Below are positions 16,720 to 26,386 of a DNA stretch of 51,666 nucleotides, in pieces. This DNA comes from SAR86 cluster bacterium (lineage in GTDB: Bacteria; Pseudomonadota; Gammaproteobacteria; Magnimaribacterales; AG-339-G14): the NCBI GenBank assembly GCA_028140145.1, contig JAOIOC010000002.1, positions 66,297 to 117,962 of the forward strand, given 5' to 3'. Position 1 is the stretch's first letter; each line of letters opens with the position of its first letter. The position numbers and the translations under genes are program-made. The notes under the pieces were generated by a model. It was not told the origin of the DNA. It made no database searches and saw nothing but the letters and a program-made list of their open reading frames with translations.

Positions 16720-17340
16720 ATGATAAGGAAATTTGCTTATAAAATAAATTTTATATTAATTGGGTTGATGTTATTAATTCATCCTGTCTCTGCAGATGAT
16801 GAATTAGATAATTATGTCAACAATCAACATGAAAAAATTTTTAAGTTCTTAAAAGAAAATGCAGAAATGTTGAGTGAAAATAATCGAATTGATCTCATAG
16901 AAAATGAATTTTCAGGGCTGATTTCCATAAGTGAGATATCCAAAAGGGTAATGGGCAAGAAATATTTTATGAGTGCCACAGAGGAACAAAGAAAAAGATT
17001 TAATAATAAATTCAAAGAGACATTTTTTAATACTTACTCAGGTGCTTTGAGTAATTTGGAGGACCAAAAAATTGAAGTTATCGGCCATGCTCATCCAAAG
17101 GATAAGCCCAACGCAGCAATAGTCAGGATAAAAATAACATCAGGTGAAGAATCTTACGTTCTTAATTATCAAATGATAAAAAAGAATGATAGATGGGGAG
17201 TTATCAATATAATTTTCAGCGGAGTAAACATCGTTTCTATTTTTAAGACTCAATTCTCATCTCTTGCTGATCAATATCAAGAAGATCTTGATAAAGTAAT
17301 TGACAGCTGGGAAATCTCAGATATCAGGCAGAATTCTTAA
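16720..17340 (+). CDS. mlaC: Phospholipid-transport periplasmic protein MlaC
   Basis: MlaC ferries phospholipids between the outer-membrane MlaA complex and inner-membrane MlaFEDB. Starting from ATG 16720 the 206-residue protein has a Sec signal peptide ending around HPVSA, then the Ttg2D/MlaC pattern with FKETFFNTYSGALSN and YQMIKKNDRWGVINIIFSGVNIVSIFKTQF. In-frame codons upstream of 16720 overlap kdsD and do not look like a signal peptide, so that longer start was rejected. It is divergent from kdsD and abuts murA. The usual neighbours mlaF, mlaE, mlaD, mlaB and ibaG are not here. Confidence 0.9.
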   Translation: MIRKFAYKINFILIGLMLLIHPVSADDELDNYVNNQHEKIFKFLKENAEMLSENNRIDLIENEFSGLISISEISKRVMGKKYFMSATEEQRKRFNNKFKETFFNTYSGALSNLEDQKIEVIGHAHPKDKPNAAIVRIKITSGEESYVLNYQMIKKNDRWGVINIIFSGVNIVSIFKTQFSSLADQYQEDLDKVIDSWEISDIRQNS

Positions 17341-18606
17341 ATGGATAAATTGGTCGTCGAGGGCGGTTTTCAGCTTAATGGTTCAATAACATCTTCAGGT
17401 GCAAAAAATTCTGCCTTGCCAATATTAGCTGCATCAATTCTTCTTGATGCCCCAATAATTATTAAAAATATTCCACACTTGAATGATGTCACGACCATGC
17501 TCGAATTACTTGGTTCAATGGGTGTTGATATGACCTTATCTGAAGATATGGAGGTTGAGTTAGATCCATCAGGTCTAAATGATATCGGTGCAAGGTACGA
17601 ACTTGTAAAGACTATGAGAGCTTCTGTGTTGGTCTTAGGACCGCTTTTAGCAAGAACTGGCTATGCCAAAGTAGCTCTCCCAGGTGGATGTGCAATCGGG
17701 AGCCGTCCAGTAAACCTTCATATAGATATTATGAAAAAGATGGGAGCCCAAATTTCCATTAAAGATGGATATATTGAGGCGAAAACTAATGGCAGGCTTA
17801 AAGGTTGCGAGTTTTACTTTGAGCTTGTTAGTGTTACTGCTACAGAGAATGCTCTCATGGCTGCATGTTTGGCAGATGGAATTACTATTTTAAAAAATTG
17901 CGCCAGGGAACCTGAAGTGTCTGATTTAGCAAATTGTTTAAATAGTTGCGGAGCACAAATTTCTGGTATTGGATCTGATGAACTCATTATTGAAGGAGTG
18001 AAACAGCTTCGTGGAACATCCTTTTCGATTATGCCCGATAGAATTGAAACTGCTACTTATTTAGTTGCAACTACAATGACGGGTGGAGAAATTACTATAA
18101 AAAACTGTCAACCAAACTCCTTAGGTTCTGTTATAACCAAGCTAGAAGAAGCTGGTGCAAATATATTTTGTAGTAAAGATGAAATAAACTTAAAAATGCA
18201 AGAGGAAATCCCTATTTCAACCTCTTTAAGTACAGCTCCTTTCCCCTCATTTCCGACAGACATGCAAGCACAATTTATCGCTCTTAATTCTATTTCTAAT
18301 GGTTCAGCGACAGTAACTGAAACTGTCTTTGAAAATAGGTTCATGCATGTAAATGAACTTATTAGGATGGGAGGAGATATAGAGCTGAGAGGAAATACAG
18401 CTTTCATAAAAGGTAAAGGAAGGAAATTAATTGCTGCTCCAGTTATGGCAACTGATTTAAGAGCTTCAGCTTCCCTTGTGTTGGCTGGTCTAGTGGCCAA
18501 AGGGGAAACTATAGTGGATAGGATTTATCATATTGATAGAGGTTACGAGAGGATTGAAGAAAAACTTAAGCTATTAGGAGCAAAAATAGATAGGATTTCA
18601 GCATGA
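17341..18606 (+). CDS. murA: UDP-N-acetylglucosamine 1-carboxyvinyltransferase
   Basis: First committed step of peptidoglycan synthesis, adding enolpyruvate to UDP-GlcNAc. The 421-residue protein is full length. The active-site cysteine that fosfomycin targets is present in [15 protein letters not shown], and [15 protein letters not shown] near the N-terminus and [14 protein letters not shown] near the C-terminus are family motifs. ATG follows the mlaC stop with no gap. The stop overlaps the hisG start as ATGA. Confidence 0.98.
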   Translation: MDKLVVEGGFQLNGSITSSGAKNSALPILAASILLDAPIIIKNIPHLNDVTTMLELLGSMGVDMTLSEDMEVELDPSGLNDIGARYELVKTMRASVLVLGPLLARTGYAKVALPGGCAIGSRPVNLHIDIMKKMGAQISIKDGYIEAKTNGRLKGCEFYFELVSVTATENALMAACLADGITILKNCAREPEVSDLANCLNSCGAQISGIGSDELIIEGVKQLRGTSFSIMPDRIETATYLVATTMTGGEITIKNCQPNSLGSVITKLEEAGANIFCSKDEINLKMQEEIPISTSLSTAPFPSFPTDMQAQFIALNSISNGSATVTETVFENRFMHVNELIRMGGDIELRGNTAFIKGKGRKLIAAPVMATDLRASASLVLAGLVAKGETIVDRIYHIDRGYERIEEKLKLLGAKIDRISA

Positions 18607-19208
18607 TATTGATTGGATTACCAAAAGGAAGAATCTATAAGGAAATAAAGCAGAAGCTTAATAATGCAGGTATCAATCTTAAAGAAGACAAAAGAAAATT
18701 AATTTTTGGATCTTCAGAAAAAAATATTCAATTTTCTATTCTTCGTGGTTGGGATATTCCAAAATTCGTTAGTTACGGAGCAGTAGATATTGGAATCGTT
18801 GGAAAAGATGTTTTACTAGAAACAGATGAAGAAAATTTTTTTGAGGTACTAGATTTTGAAATTGGGAAATGTAGATTATCCTTAGCTGCCAAGAAGAAAA
18901 AAATCAGTGAGCTGGCTGGTTCTACAATAGCCACCAAGTTCTCTAAAGAGACAAATAAATTTTTATCTGAAAATTTCATAGATGCTGAAATAATTGAGCT
19001 CAAAGGATCTATTGAAATAGCGCCAATCCTCGGAATTGCTGACTATATTGTCGATCTAGTGAATACTGGCAACACGCTGAAAGAAAATGGATTGAAAGAG
19101 CTAAAAGTTTTAAAAGAGATATCGACTAGGCTAATCGTAAACAAATCAAAATTTAGAACAAAAAATAAAGAAATTAAAAAATTTATTCAAAGGATTCAGA
19201 GTGATTAA
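18603..19208 (+). CDS. hisG: ATP phosphoribosyltransferase, short form
   Basis: First enzyme of histidine synthesis, joining ATP and PRPP. The 201-residue product is the short HisG type, with [12 protein letters not shown] at the start and [18 protein letters not shown] near the end, and it lacks the C-terminal regulatory domain of long HisG (about 300 residues). Short HisG is known to need the HisZ partner, which is not in this window. It overlaps murA by 4 bases and hisD by 8. Confidence 0.95.
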   Translation: MILIGLPKGRIYKEIKQKLNNAGINLKEDKRKLIFGSSEKNIQFSILRGWDIPKFVSYGAVDIGIVGKDVLLETDEENFFEVLDFEIGKCRLSLAAKKKKISELAGSTIATKFSKETNKFLSENFIDAEIIELKGSIEIAPILGIADYIVDLVNTGNTLKENGLKELKVLKEISTRLIVNKSKFRTKNKEIKKFIQRIQSD

Positions 19209-20487
19209 ACATATCGATAGTTCTTCCTTGAGAGATTTCTTAGAAAATGAAAAAAATCTTCAAAAGGATAACGGCATACAGAATGCAGTCAGAGATATAA
19301 TTCAAGAGGTTAAAAATTCTGGAAATAAAGCATTTATTTCTCTTATAAATAAATATGAAGAAAAAGATATTTCATCTATTGAACAAGTTTTGTTTGATCA
19401 AAATTTTTTAGAAGATAGGTTTAATTCCCTTGAAAATAAAAAAAGGGACATGTTGCTTTATATGTTTGAAAGGATAAAAAAATTTCATAATCAAGACATT
19501 GAACTTTTAAAAGAATTTGAAGATGATTCAGTGGAAAAGTATGGCTATTATATTAGACCCATAGAAAAAGTTGGCTTGTATGCTCCTGGAGGTAAAGCAC
19601 AGTATCCATCTTCAATTCTCATGACAGGTGTCTTAGCTAATTTAGCAGAAGTTAATGAGATAACAGTCATGTTCCCAGGAAACACAAATGAATTAAATCT
19701 AATGTTTGCTGCTTCTCATATTATTGGAGCAAAAAGAGTGATTAATTCTGGTGGGGCTCATACTTTAGCTGCTGTTGCATATGGAACTGAGAGTATTGAA
19801 AGTGTTGATAAAATATTTGGCCCTGGAAATAGATATGTCTCTGAAGCTAAAAGACAGCTTTATGGCGAGGTAGGTATTGATTCGCTAAATGGACCTTCAG
19901 AAGTAGCAATTATTGTTGATGAAAATTCATCAATTGAATATGCAGTGAAGGATTTTTTAGCTCAAGCTGAACATGGTGAGGACTCAAGATGCTTTTTAAT
20001 TCATCTACCGGGGTTTGATTTGAATAAATTCGAAAAATCGTTAAAAAATAATTTATCCAAATCAAAGAGAAAAAAAATTATCAATGATGCCTTAAAAAAT
20101 TGTTGCTCAATTAAAGCTTCTTCACTAGGTGATGCAATTTTACTATCGAATTTAATTATACCCGAACACTTGGAAATTCTGATTGATGATATTGATTTGA
20201 ATCAGATACCAGAAATCCGAGCCGGAGCTGTCTTTATTGGAACAGAGGCATCTGCCGTGATGGGAGATTATTGTGCAGGACCATCTCATGTTATTCCTAC
20301 AGGAGGCCAAGGAAGATTTAGTTCTCAAGTTTCATTGAATGACTTCTATGTAAAAACTTCCTTTGTGGTCGCCACAAAGAACTCATACAAAAAAAATGGG
20401 TATAAAACACTTCTTGATAAGTCAATTAGTGTTGCCGAGAGTGAGGGCCTTTGGGAGCATGCTAATGCTTTGAAAGAGAGAAGATAA
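19201..20487 (+). CDS. hisD: Histidinol dehydrogenase
   Basis: NAD-dependent, zinc-containing enzyme doing the last two steps of histidine synthesis. The 428-residue protein carries GLYAPGGKAQYPSS, KIFGPGNRYVSEAKRQLYG, GPSEVAIIVDE, the catalytic and zinc region QAEHGEDSRCFLI, and GPSHVIPTGGQGRFSS. It starts with GTG inside the end of hisG. Its stop directly abuts the convergent degS-like stop. Confidence 0.97.
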   Translation: MIKHIDSSSLRDFLENEKNLQKDNGIQNAVRDIIQEVKNSGNKAFISLINKYEEKDISSIEQVLFDQNFLEDRFNSLENKKRDMLLYMFERIKKFHNQDIELLKEFEDDSVEKYGYYIRPIEKVGLYAPGGKAQYPSSILMTGVLANLAEVNEITVMFPGNTNELNLMFAASHIIGAKRVINSGGAHTLAAVAYGTESIESVDKIFGPGNRYVSEAKRQLYGEVGIDSLNGPSEVAIIVDENSSIEYAVKDFLAQAEHGEDSRCFLIHLPGFDLNKFEKSLKNNLSKSKRKKIINDALKNCCSIKASSLGDAILLSNLIIPEHLEILIDDIDLNQIPEIRAGAVFIGTEASAVMGDYCAGPSHVIPTGGQGRFSSQVSLNDFYVKTSFVVATKNSYKKNGYKTLLDKSISVAESEGLWEHANALKERR

Positions 20488-20507
20488 TTAACTATCTTTT
20501 TGTTTTT
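20481..20507. terminator. Possible weak terminator between convergent hisD and degS-like gene
   Basis: AAGATA at 20481-20486 pairs with TATCTT at 20493-20498 across a six-base loop, followed by a T-rich run to about 20507 in the hisD direction. The stem is short and almost free of G+C, so strength would be low. It spans both stop codons and is the only hairpin noticed at this junction. Confidence 0.25.
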
Positions 20508-21267
20508 CTAAGATTTCAGAATAACTCTCTGATACAACATCAATTGGTATGGCAAAGTTCAAACCCTGATTTCCACCAGTAGTCGATTCAATAAAATTTA
20601 TAATTCCTAGTAAATTTCCATTTGAATCAACCAAAGCTCCACCAGAATTGCCAGGATTGATAGAAGCGTCCGTTTGTATAAACGAACCTTCTTTGTTGAT
20701 GAACTTTCTGCCAATTGCCGAAATTATTCCCATGCTGACTGATTGACCAAGCCCTTGAGGATTGCCGATCGCATAAACAGTTTCTCCTATCTTTATGTCG
20801 TCGATTTTTCTTTTTCTTTGAATTGGTGAAATATCACTAGTTTTCTGAACTAATTTCAATACCGCTAAATCATTGTCTCTATCTATACCTATAATTTCAA
20901 CTTCATGATTTGATCCATCATAAAATTCAACAAGAAGCTTTTGTTTTAATTGAATTGAATTATTTAAAACATGCAAGTTAGTGATTACATGACCATCCTT
21001 ATCAAAAATGACACCAGAACCATCAGGGAAAAAACCTGTCTTGATGACCTGTTTCCATCTTCTCAGGCCCAATGAAGGAGTTTTTTCTTGCCATTCTCTC
21101 CATCGACGAAGACTCCAAATATTTACAACGGATGATGCTGATTGTTCAAAATTAAATGCTTTCAAAGAATATTCTTTTTTATCTCCTAAACCTATTAAAG
21201 TTAAGAAGCCATATCCTGCTAAGGTGCCTAGCAATATCCATATTGTTAATGTGTAAAAAGAGCGCAT
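20488..21267 (-). CDS. degS: DegS/HtrA-type serine protease lacking a PDZ domain
   Basis: DegS is an inner-membrane protease that cleaves the anti-sigma factor RseA in the envelope stress response. The 259-residue protein has an N-terminal membrane anchor (about 4-27) and a trypsin-like domain with a complete triad: His99 (ITNLHV), Asp133 (DRDNDLAVLKL) and Ser208 (NPGNSGGAL). It ends about 40 residues after the catalytic core, so the roughly 90-residue PDZ domain that senses misfolded porins in normal DegS (about 350) is missing. The hisD-degS-rplM neighbourhood supports DegS rather than DegP. Control by peptide binding is therefore unlikely. Confidence 0.85.
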   Translation of the reverse strand: MRSFYTLTIWILLGTLAGYGFLTLIGLGDKKEYSLKAFNFEQSASSVVNIWSLRRWREWQEKTPSLGLRRWKQVIKTGFFPDGSGVIFDKDGHVITNLHVLNNSIQLKQKLLVEFYDGSNHEVEIIGIDRDNDLAVLKLVQKTSDISPIQRKRKIDDIKIGETVYAIGNPQGLGQSVSMGIISAIGRKFINKEGSFIQTDASINPGNSGGALVDSNGNLLGIINFIESTTGGNQGLNFAIPIDVVSESYSEILEKQKDS

Positions 21268-21284
21268 TTTTTTATTAATCAGAG

Positions 21285-21314
21285 TTGTAAATTATAACCT
21301 CTCTAATGTATCAT
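21285..21314 (+). promoter_or_regulatory. Candidate promoter for rplM-rpsI-petABC
   Basis: TTGTAA at 21285-21290 and TATCAT at 21309-21314 are 18 bases apart in the 69-base divergent gap before rplM, placing the transcript start about 15 bases ahead of the ATG. The -10 matches consensus at five of six positions. Pattern match only. Confidence 0.4.
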
Positions 21315-21336
21315 TCACGCGCTCTAAACGTTAAAT

Positions 21337-21765
21337 ATGGATACAAAATCTTACAAACTAAATTCACTGGATAAAAGTTGGTTGTTAGTAGATGCTTCTG
21401 ACAAAACTTTAGGCCGATTAAGCACTAATATTGCTAAGATTTTAATGGGTAAAAATAAACCTGAGTATACCCCTCACAATGATGTTGGAGACTATGTAGT
21501 TGTAATAAATGCTGAGAAAATAAAAGTAACTGGAAATAAAAACGAGCAAAAAATGTATTACAGACATACCGGTTATCCTGGTGGGATAAAATCTCAAAAT
21601 TTCAATGATTTAATCGCTTCATATCCGGATAGAATAATTACCTCTGCAGTTAAAGGCATGTTGCCAAAGAATAAACTCTCAAACTCAGTGATTAGAAAAC
21701 TTAAAGTTTATAAAGGGGAATCACATCCTCACAGAGCTCAAAACCCTGTAAAACTCGAAATCTAA
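21337..21765 (+). CDS. rplM: 50S ribosomal protein L13
   Basis: Early-assembling large-subunit protein. The 142-residue product is the same length as E. coli L13 and shows [38 protein letters not shown], and the C-terminal GMLPKNKL...[16 protein letters not shown]. rpsI follows after 3 bases, the invariant rplM-rpsI pair. Confidence 0.98.
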   Translation: MDTKSYKLNSLDKSWLLVDASDKTLGRLSTNIAKILMGKNKPEYTPHNDVGDYVVVINAEKIKVTGNKNEQKMYYRHTGYPGGIKSQNFNDLIASYPDRIITSAVKGMLPKNKLSNSVIRKLKVYKGESHPHRAQNPVKLEI

Positions 21766-21768
21766 AAT

Positions 21769-22161
21769 ATGAGTGATAATCATTATTATTCAACCGGCAG
21801 AAGAAAAACATCCACTGCTAGAGTTTATCTTAGTTCTGGAGGGGGCTCCATATTAGTTAACGATCTACCATTAGAAGAATATTTCGGCAGAGAAGTCGCT
21901 AGAATACTCGTCAAACAACCGATAGAACTTGTCGAGATGGTAGATAAATTTGATTTAAAAATTTATGTTTCTGGTGGCGGATATTTTGGTCAAGCAGGAG
22001 CAATAAGACATGGGCTCTCAAGAGCCCTTGTAAAGTATGATGAATCTCTAAAGCCAGTTCTTAAAGAGGCCGGTTTCCTTACAAGAGATTCAAGAAAAGT
22101 AGAAAGGAAAAAGGTAGGTTTAAGAAAAGCTAGAAAAGCACCTCAGTTCAGCAAAAGATAG
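21769..22161 (+). CDS. rpsI: 30S ribosomal protein S9
   Basis: Small-subunit protein whose basic tail reaches the P-site tRNA. The 130-residue product has [16 protein letters not shown] at the start, [19 protein letters not shown] in the middle, and the characteristic C-terminus ending in APQFSKR. It is 5 bases ahead of petA. Confidence 0.98.
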   Translation: MSDNHYYSTGRRKTSTARVYLSSGGGSILVNDLPLEEYFGREVARILVKQPIELVEMVDKFDLKIYVSGGGYFGQAGAIRHGLSRALVKYDESLKPVLKEAGFLTRDSRKVERKKVGLRKARKAPQFSKR

Positions 22162-22166
22162 ACTCT

Positions 22167-22760
22167 ATGCAGCCAAAATCTCCTCCGAACCCAATACGAC
22201 GACAACTACTAACTTCAATCACATCCTTGCTAGGATTTGTTGGAGTTATTTTCGCCGCTATTCCTTTTTTAAGTGCATTCAAGCCAAGTGCTCGAGCTGA
22301 AGCTGCGGGAGCTCCTGTAAAAGTTAATATAAGCAAGCTAAGCCAGGGAGAATTGATGACTGTCGAATGGAGAGGGATGCCTGTTTTTGTGTATAAGGTC
22401 TCAAATGATGCTCAAAATGTTCTATCTTCAGACAAATCCAAATTAGCTGACCCCAATTCAGATCAGCAACAACAACCTCAATATGCGCAAAACGATACTA
22501 GATCAAGAAAAAAAGGTATCGCCGTCGTAAAAGGAGTTTGCACTCATTTAGGTTGTGCGCCAAAGTTTTATCCGGAAGCCACCTCACAGGATTTTGATCC
22601 TAATTGGCAGGGCGGTTTCTTCTGTCCATGTCATGGTTCGAAATTCGACCTCGCTGGAAGAGTTTATGCCAATGTACCAGCCCCAACCAACCTTGAAGTC
22701 CCACCTCATTATTTTGAGTCCGATTCTACGTTGGTAATCGGATCAGATGGAGCAAGTTAA
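22167..22760 (+). CDS. petA: Ubiquinol-cytochrome c reductase, Rieske iron-sulfur subunit
   Basis: Carries the 2Fe-2S cluster that takes the first electron from ubiquinol in the bc1 complex. The 197-residue protein has a twin-arginine (Tat) signal-anchor (IRRQLLTS then a hydrophobic run to about residue 37). The cluster ligands are visible: C125-T-H127-L-G-C130 and C153-P-C155-H156-G. A Q-rich and N-rich insert around 95-112 separates beta strands. It overlaps petB by one base. The order petA-petB-petC between rpsI and sspA is typical of gammaproteobacteria. Confidence 0.97.
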   Translation: MQPKSPPNPIRRQLLTSITSLLGFVGVIFAAIPFLSAFKPSARAEAAGAPVKVNISKLSQGELMTVEWRGMPVFVYKVSNDAQNVLSSDKSKLADPNSDQQQQPQYAQNDTRSRKKGIAVVKGVCTHLGCAPKFYPEATSQDFDPNWQGGFFCPCHGSKFDLAGRVYANVPAPTNLEVPPHYFESDSTLVIGSDGAS

Positions 22761-24013
22761 TGACAACTGATACTAGAACGAAACGATTCCTTAGCTGGAT
22801 AGACTTTAGATTTCCTTTAACTGAAGTTTTCGAAAGGCATTTATCTAAATATCCAGCTCCGACTAACCTCAATATTTGGTATCTCTTTGGATTCCTATTG
22901 ATTGTTGTCTTGGCAATGCAAATTGTTACTGGTTTGTGGCTAATGATGAATTATACAAATTCAGCAGAAGAAGCTTTTTCTTCCGTTGAATATATCATGA
23001 GAGACGTAGAATATGGATGGCTTATTCGATATATGCATGCTGCAGGTGCTTCAGCGTTTTTTGCCCTTATCTATTTGCACATGTTTAGAGGAATGATGTA
23101 TGGGTCTTATCAGAAACCAAGAGAACTAATATGGCTCGGGGGCTGGTTCACTTATCTTATTCTTATGGCTGAAGGTTTCACAGGATATGTTCTTCCTTGG
23201 GGTCAGATGTCTTTTTGGGCTGCTCAAGTTATCATTTCATTATTTAGTTCAATCCCTGTTGTAGGAGAAGATTTAGCAACATGGATAAGGGGTGATTATC
23301 TGGTATCAGGAATCACTCTATCAAGGCTTTTTGCATTTCATGTTGTCCTTCTTCCAATATTGCTTATCGCAATTGTCTTTTTTCATATTCTTGCACTGCA
23401 TGAAATTGGTTCTAACAATCCTGATGGAATAGATGTCAAGAAACATCTTGACGAAGATGGTGTTCCTTTAGACACAAAACCATTTTTTCCATACGACATC
23501 AGTCATGATATTTTTGCGCTCGGAGTATTTCTGATTATATTTTGCTCGGTAGTCTTCTTCTTTCCAACAGGCGGTGGATATATTATTGAATATGTCAATT
23601 ATGAGCCGGCTAATCCTCTTTCAACGCCCGCTCACATTGTCCCCTCATGGTACTACACACCTTTCTATGCCATGTTAAGAGCTGTTGATTTTCCTTTGTT
23701 TGGACTAACTGCGAAATTTCTTGGATTTGCTACTATGATGGCAGCTGTAGCAATATTTGCTGTTCTGCCTTGGCTTGATAGAAGCCCTGTGAAATCTATT
23801 AAATATAAAGGGATTCTTAGTAAAACTTTCTTAGGAATATTTGTTCTAAGTTTTTTCGCTCTTTGTTACTTAGGTATGGTTCCTCCAACAGAAACAAAAA
23901 CACTACTATCTAAAATCTTCACTTTAGGCTATTTCTCTTACTTCCTTTTGATGCCTATTTATACAAGAATAGAGAAATGCAAACCTGTTCCGGAGAGAGT
24001 AGCTGAAGCATGA
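22760..24013 (+). CDS. petB: Ubiquinol-cytochrome c reductase, cytochrome b subunit
   Basis: Integral membrane subunit carrying haems bL and bH and the Qo and Qi quinone sites. The 417-residue protein has the four haem histidines in [20 protein letters not shown] and in [12 protein letters not shown]...FFHILALHE. The Qo motif, PEWY in many organisms and PVWY in many beta- and gammaproteobacteria, here reads P295-S-W-Y298. [25 protein letters not shown] is the conserved cd1 region. About eight membrane helices. It overlaps petC by 4 bases. Confidence 0.97.
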   Translation: MTTDTRTKRFLSWIDFRFPLTEVFERHLSKYPAPTNLNIWYLFGFLLIVVLAMQIVTGLWLMMNYTNSAEEAFSSVEYIMRDVEYGWLIRYMHAAGASAFFALIYLHMFRGMMYGSYQKPRELIWLGGWFTYLILMAEGFTGYVLPWGQMSFWAAQVIISLFSSIPVVGEDLATWIRGDYLVSGITLSRLFAFHVVLLPILLIAIVFFHILALHEIGSNNPDGIDVKKHLDEDGVPLDTKPFFPYDISHDIFALGVFLIIFCSVVFFFPTGGGYIIEYVNYEPANPLSTPAHIVPSWYYTPFYAMLRAVDFPLFGLTAKFLGFATMMAAVAIFAVLPWLDRSPVKSIKYKGILSKTFLGIFVLSFFALCYLGMVPPTETKTLLSKIFTLGYFSYFLLMPIYTRIEKCKPVPERVAEA

Positions 24014-24672
24014 AGCTTTTAGTTTTTCTATTATTTGCATTCTTTTCAGGGGTTTCCTTTTCAGCTGGTGAATACAAATGTGGCTCGATTGAATGCTATG
24101 AATTCAGTCCTGATACAAAAGATAAAGAATCTCTTCAAAGAGGCCTCTCTGCATATATGAATTATTGTTATGGATGTCACTCTCTGAAATATTCCCGTTA
24201 CAAAAGAGTTGCTGAAGATCTATCAATTCCAATTGATATTTATGAGCAAAATTTGATATTCGATGACTCAAAAATAGGCGACTTGATGCATATAAGTCTT
24301 CAGGAATCCAAAGCTATAGAGCTTTTAGGCGCAAAACCTCCTGATCTGACTTTAGAGGCAAGATTAAGATCTCCAGAGTGGGTGTACACCTACCTAGACA
24401 CATTCTATGAAGATTCTTCAAGACCATATGGAGTCAATAATAAAGTTTATGTAAATGTTTCTATGCCGCACGTTTTGGAAGACATTGAATCTGAGTTATC
24501 AGAAGAGGAATACGATAGATATATTGCTGATATAACCAATTTTCTAACGTATGTTTCAGATCCATCGGCTGAAACCAGAAAACAACTTGGTATATATGTT
24601 ATTCTTTTTCTATTAATTTTCACTGCTTTTGCTTATCTTGTTTATAGAGAGTTCAAAAAAGACTTAAAATAA
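24010..24672 (+). CDS. petC: Ubiquinol-cytochrome c reductase, cytochrome c1 subunit
   Basis: Periplasmic haem subunit that passes electrons from the Rieske protein to soluble cytochrome c. The 220-residue protein has a Sec signal peptide (to about residue 19, SFSAG), one haem-binding C53-Y-G-C56-H57, a probable axial methionine in NVSMPHVL, and a C-terminal membrane anchor ([20 protein letters not shown]) followed by basic residues. It ends the petABC operon; sspA follows after 9 bases. Confidence 0.96.
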   Translation: MKLLVFLLFAFFSGVSFSAGEYKCGSIECYEFSPDTKDKESLQRGLSAYMNYCYGCHSLKYSRYKRVAEDLSIPIDIYEQNLIFDDSKIGDLMHISLQESKAIELLGAKPPDLTLEARLRSPEWVYTYLDTFYEDSSRPYGVNNKVYVNVSMPHVLEDIESELSEEEYDRYIADITNFLTYVSDPSAETRKQLGIYVILFLLIFTAFAYLVYREFKKDLK

Positions 24673-24681
24673 ATTTATAAA

Positions 24682-25326
24682 ATGACAAGTTTATTAGGTA
24701 AAAGATCATCCATGGTCTTATTTCATAATGAAATTGGACATCAAAGCCATAAAGTAAGAATAGTATTATCAGAAAAGGGCATAACTGCTGATCTTGAACC
24801 TTTAGATCCTGAAAATCTTCCAAAAGAAATCTTAGAAGTTAATCCTAAAGGTTTCCTTCCTTTGCTCATAGACAGAGAATTAGCTTTGTATAAGTCTCAA
24901 CTAATTGTTGAGTATTTGGATGAAAGATTTCCTCATCCCCCGTTGCTTCCTGTTTATCCTGTGGCAAGAGCTCAAACGAGATTAATTCTTCATAGAATTG
25001 AGGAAGAGTGGACTCATCATGTAGATATCCTGGAAGATGCATCTGCTACAACAGCAAAGAAAAATTCTTCAAGAAAAGAGCTCAAAAAAAATATCACAAA
25101 TTCAATGATGCTTTTTGACGGCTCTGAGTACTTTAGAAGTGAAGAATTTTCTGTCTTAGATGCAACAATTATTCCTATTCTGATTAGATTGAAATTTCTT
25201 GGTGTGGATATTCCTAATAATAAATCAACTAAAAATATGCATGAATATGTAGAAAAAATGGTTGAAAATGAGCTGATACAAGAGAGTTTAACGTTACATG
25301 AAAGAGAATCTTTTTTTACCGATTAA
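24682..25326 (+). CDS. sspA: Stringent starvation protein A
   Basis: GST-fold protein that binds RNA polymerase and alters transcription under starvation in E. coli. The 214-residue product matches SspA at the start (GKRSSMVLFHNE, HKVRIVLSEKGI), has the hallmark VEYLDERFPHPPLLPVYPVARAQTRL, and a diverged C-terminal helical domain. It lies downstream of petC as in other gammaproteobacteria, but the usual next gene, sspB, is missing. An ATG inside (codon 11) is a possible alternative start. The convergent lpoA-like gene ends one base away. Confidence 0.93.
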   Translation: MTSLLGKRSSMVLFHNEIGHQSHKVRIVLSEKGITADLEPLDPENLPKEILEVNPKGFLPLLIDRELALYKSQLIVEYLDERFPHPPLLPVYPVARAQTRLILHRIEEEWTHHVDILEDASATTAKKNSSRKELKKNITNSMMLFDGSEYFRSEEFSVLDATIIPILIRLKFLGVDIPNNKSTKNMHEYVEKMVENELIQESLTLHERESFFTD

Positions 25327-25327
25327 A

Positions 25328-26383
25328 TCAACCTTGTTTTACTCCGCTAGGATTAATTGAGAATTTTAAAGGTTTGGAATAAAGAAAATTTTCTTTAATT
25401 TCATATCTTCCAAGTAATCCAGAAAAATTAGAGGACCTGCTTCTAATTTTTGCTCCAAAAAAGAAAATGTCAAAGCCGGCCGAAAAAGCAATTTTTTCAT
25501 TAACGTCCATTTCAGGAATGACTTTTTCAAAAATGTTCATTCTGTTCAATAAGACAGGATATTCAAAGCCTTCAACTTTATTCAATTCACTAAGACTTAA
25601 TTCTGAATTCCAAACATCTATTGATTTAGGATAAGTAAAAATATCAGCATCAAAAATCAGATTGTAGCGAATAGCAGGAATTATTCTTTTCGTCTCTTTT
25701 GGAGAGGCATCGATAAATATTTTATCAATATCCTTTCTTTTTCGAGGAGAGAAATTTATTTTCTCTTTCAAAACATTTCTCAAAGATCTTACTCTCTCGT
25801 TACTTAAGTTTATTTCAAAGTAAGCAGCAATTTTTTGTTCGTAGTCTGAACTGTTATTCAAAGACAAGACACTTTTATTATTTCTTGAATCACGAATCTT
25901 TTCAGTAATTAGAAGAGATTTTTCGTCGATCTGGATAAACTCAATTTCATTATCTACGTTTATTGAAGTAAAGAGAGAGTTTCTTGATAATCTTCTCTTG
26001 CATTTTCTATAGAATTCCGAATTGAGATCATTTACTAAAACTAAATTGAAACCCCTTGCTTTGATTGTGCTGCATTCACTTTCCTCATTAAAAGCAATGA
26101 ATGAGAGTTTTGACTTTATAGAATCTTGATTTGAAAAAAACCCAAACTCTATACCTTTCAGAAAAGAAGAAATAAGTTTTTCATCTACCTCTTCCGAAAA
26201 GAAAATATTATATGAAGAAGAGAAGTTTTTATTTTTATTGAAATTTTCTAGAAAAGACTTTGAAAAGTTACTATCTACGATTTGCTCTTTATCTAATAAA
26301 ACTTTATCTTCCTTGTTCATAGTGCAGTGAAATAGGAATAAACTAATAGTTAAAAAACAAACTTTTTTCAAAAAGTCTTTCAT
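25328..26383 (-). CDS. lpoA: LpoA-like outer-membrane lipoprotein (PBP1A activator), short form
   Basis: LpoA reaches through the periplasm to stimulate the PBP1A transpeptidase. The 351-residue protein starts with a lipoprotein-type signal (hydrophobic run ending LFLFHC, Cys20 as the likely lipid site; His just before Cys is unusual). The rest resembles a periplasmic-binding-protein fold with alternating strands and helices. The main support is position: lpoA divergent from rsmI is a conserved arrangement. E. coli LpoA is about 680 residues with an N-terminal TPR domain; here only the size of the C-terminal domain remains. The sequence is highly diverged, so the call stays tentative. Confidence 0.55.
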   Translation of the reverse strand: MKDFLKKVCFLTISLFLFHCTMNKEDKVLLDKEQIVDSNFSKSFLENFNKNKNFSSSYNIFFSEEVDEKLISSFLKGIEFGFFSNQDSIKSKLSFIAFNEESECSTIKARGFNLVLVNDLNSEFYRKCKRRLSRNSLFTSINVDNEIEFIQIDEKSLLITEKIRDSRNNKSVLSLNNSSDYEQKIAAYFEINLSNERVRSLRNVLKEKINFSPRKRKDIDKIFIDASPKETKRIIPAIRYNLIFDADIFTYPKSIDVWNSELSLSELNKVEGFEYPVLLNRMNIFEKVIPEMDVNEKIAFSAGFDIFFFGAKIRSRSSNFSGLLGRYEIKENFLYSKPLKFSINPSGVKQG

Positions 26384-26386
26384 AAG

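Noticed and set aside
18108-18500. A 130-residue minus-strand frame
   Set aside because: Antisense to the conserved core of murA, no recognisable domain.
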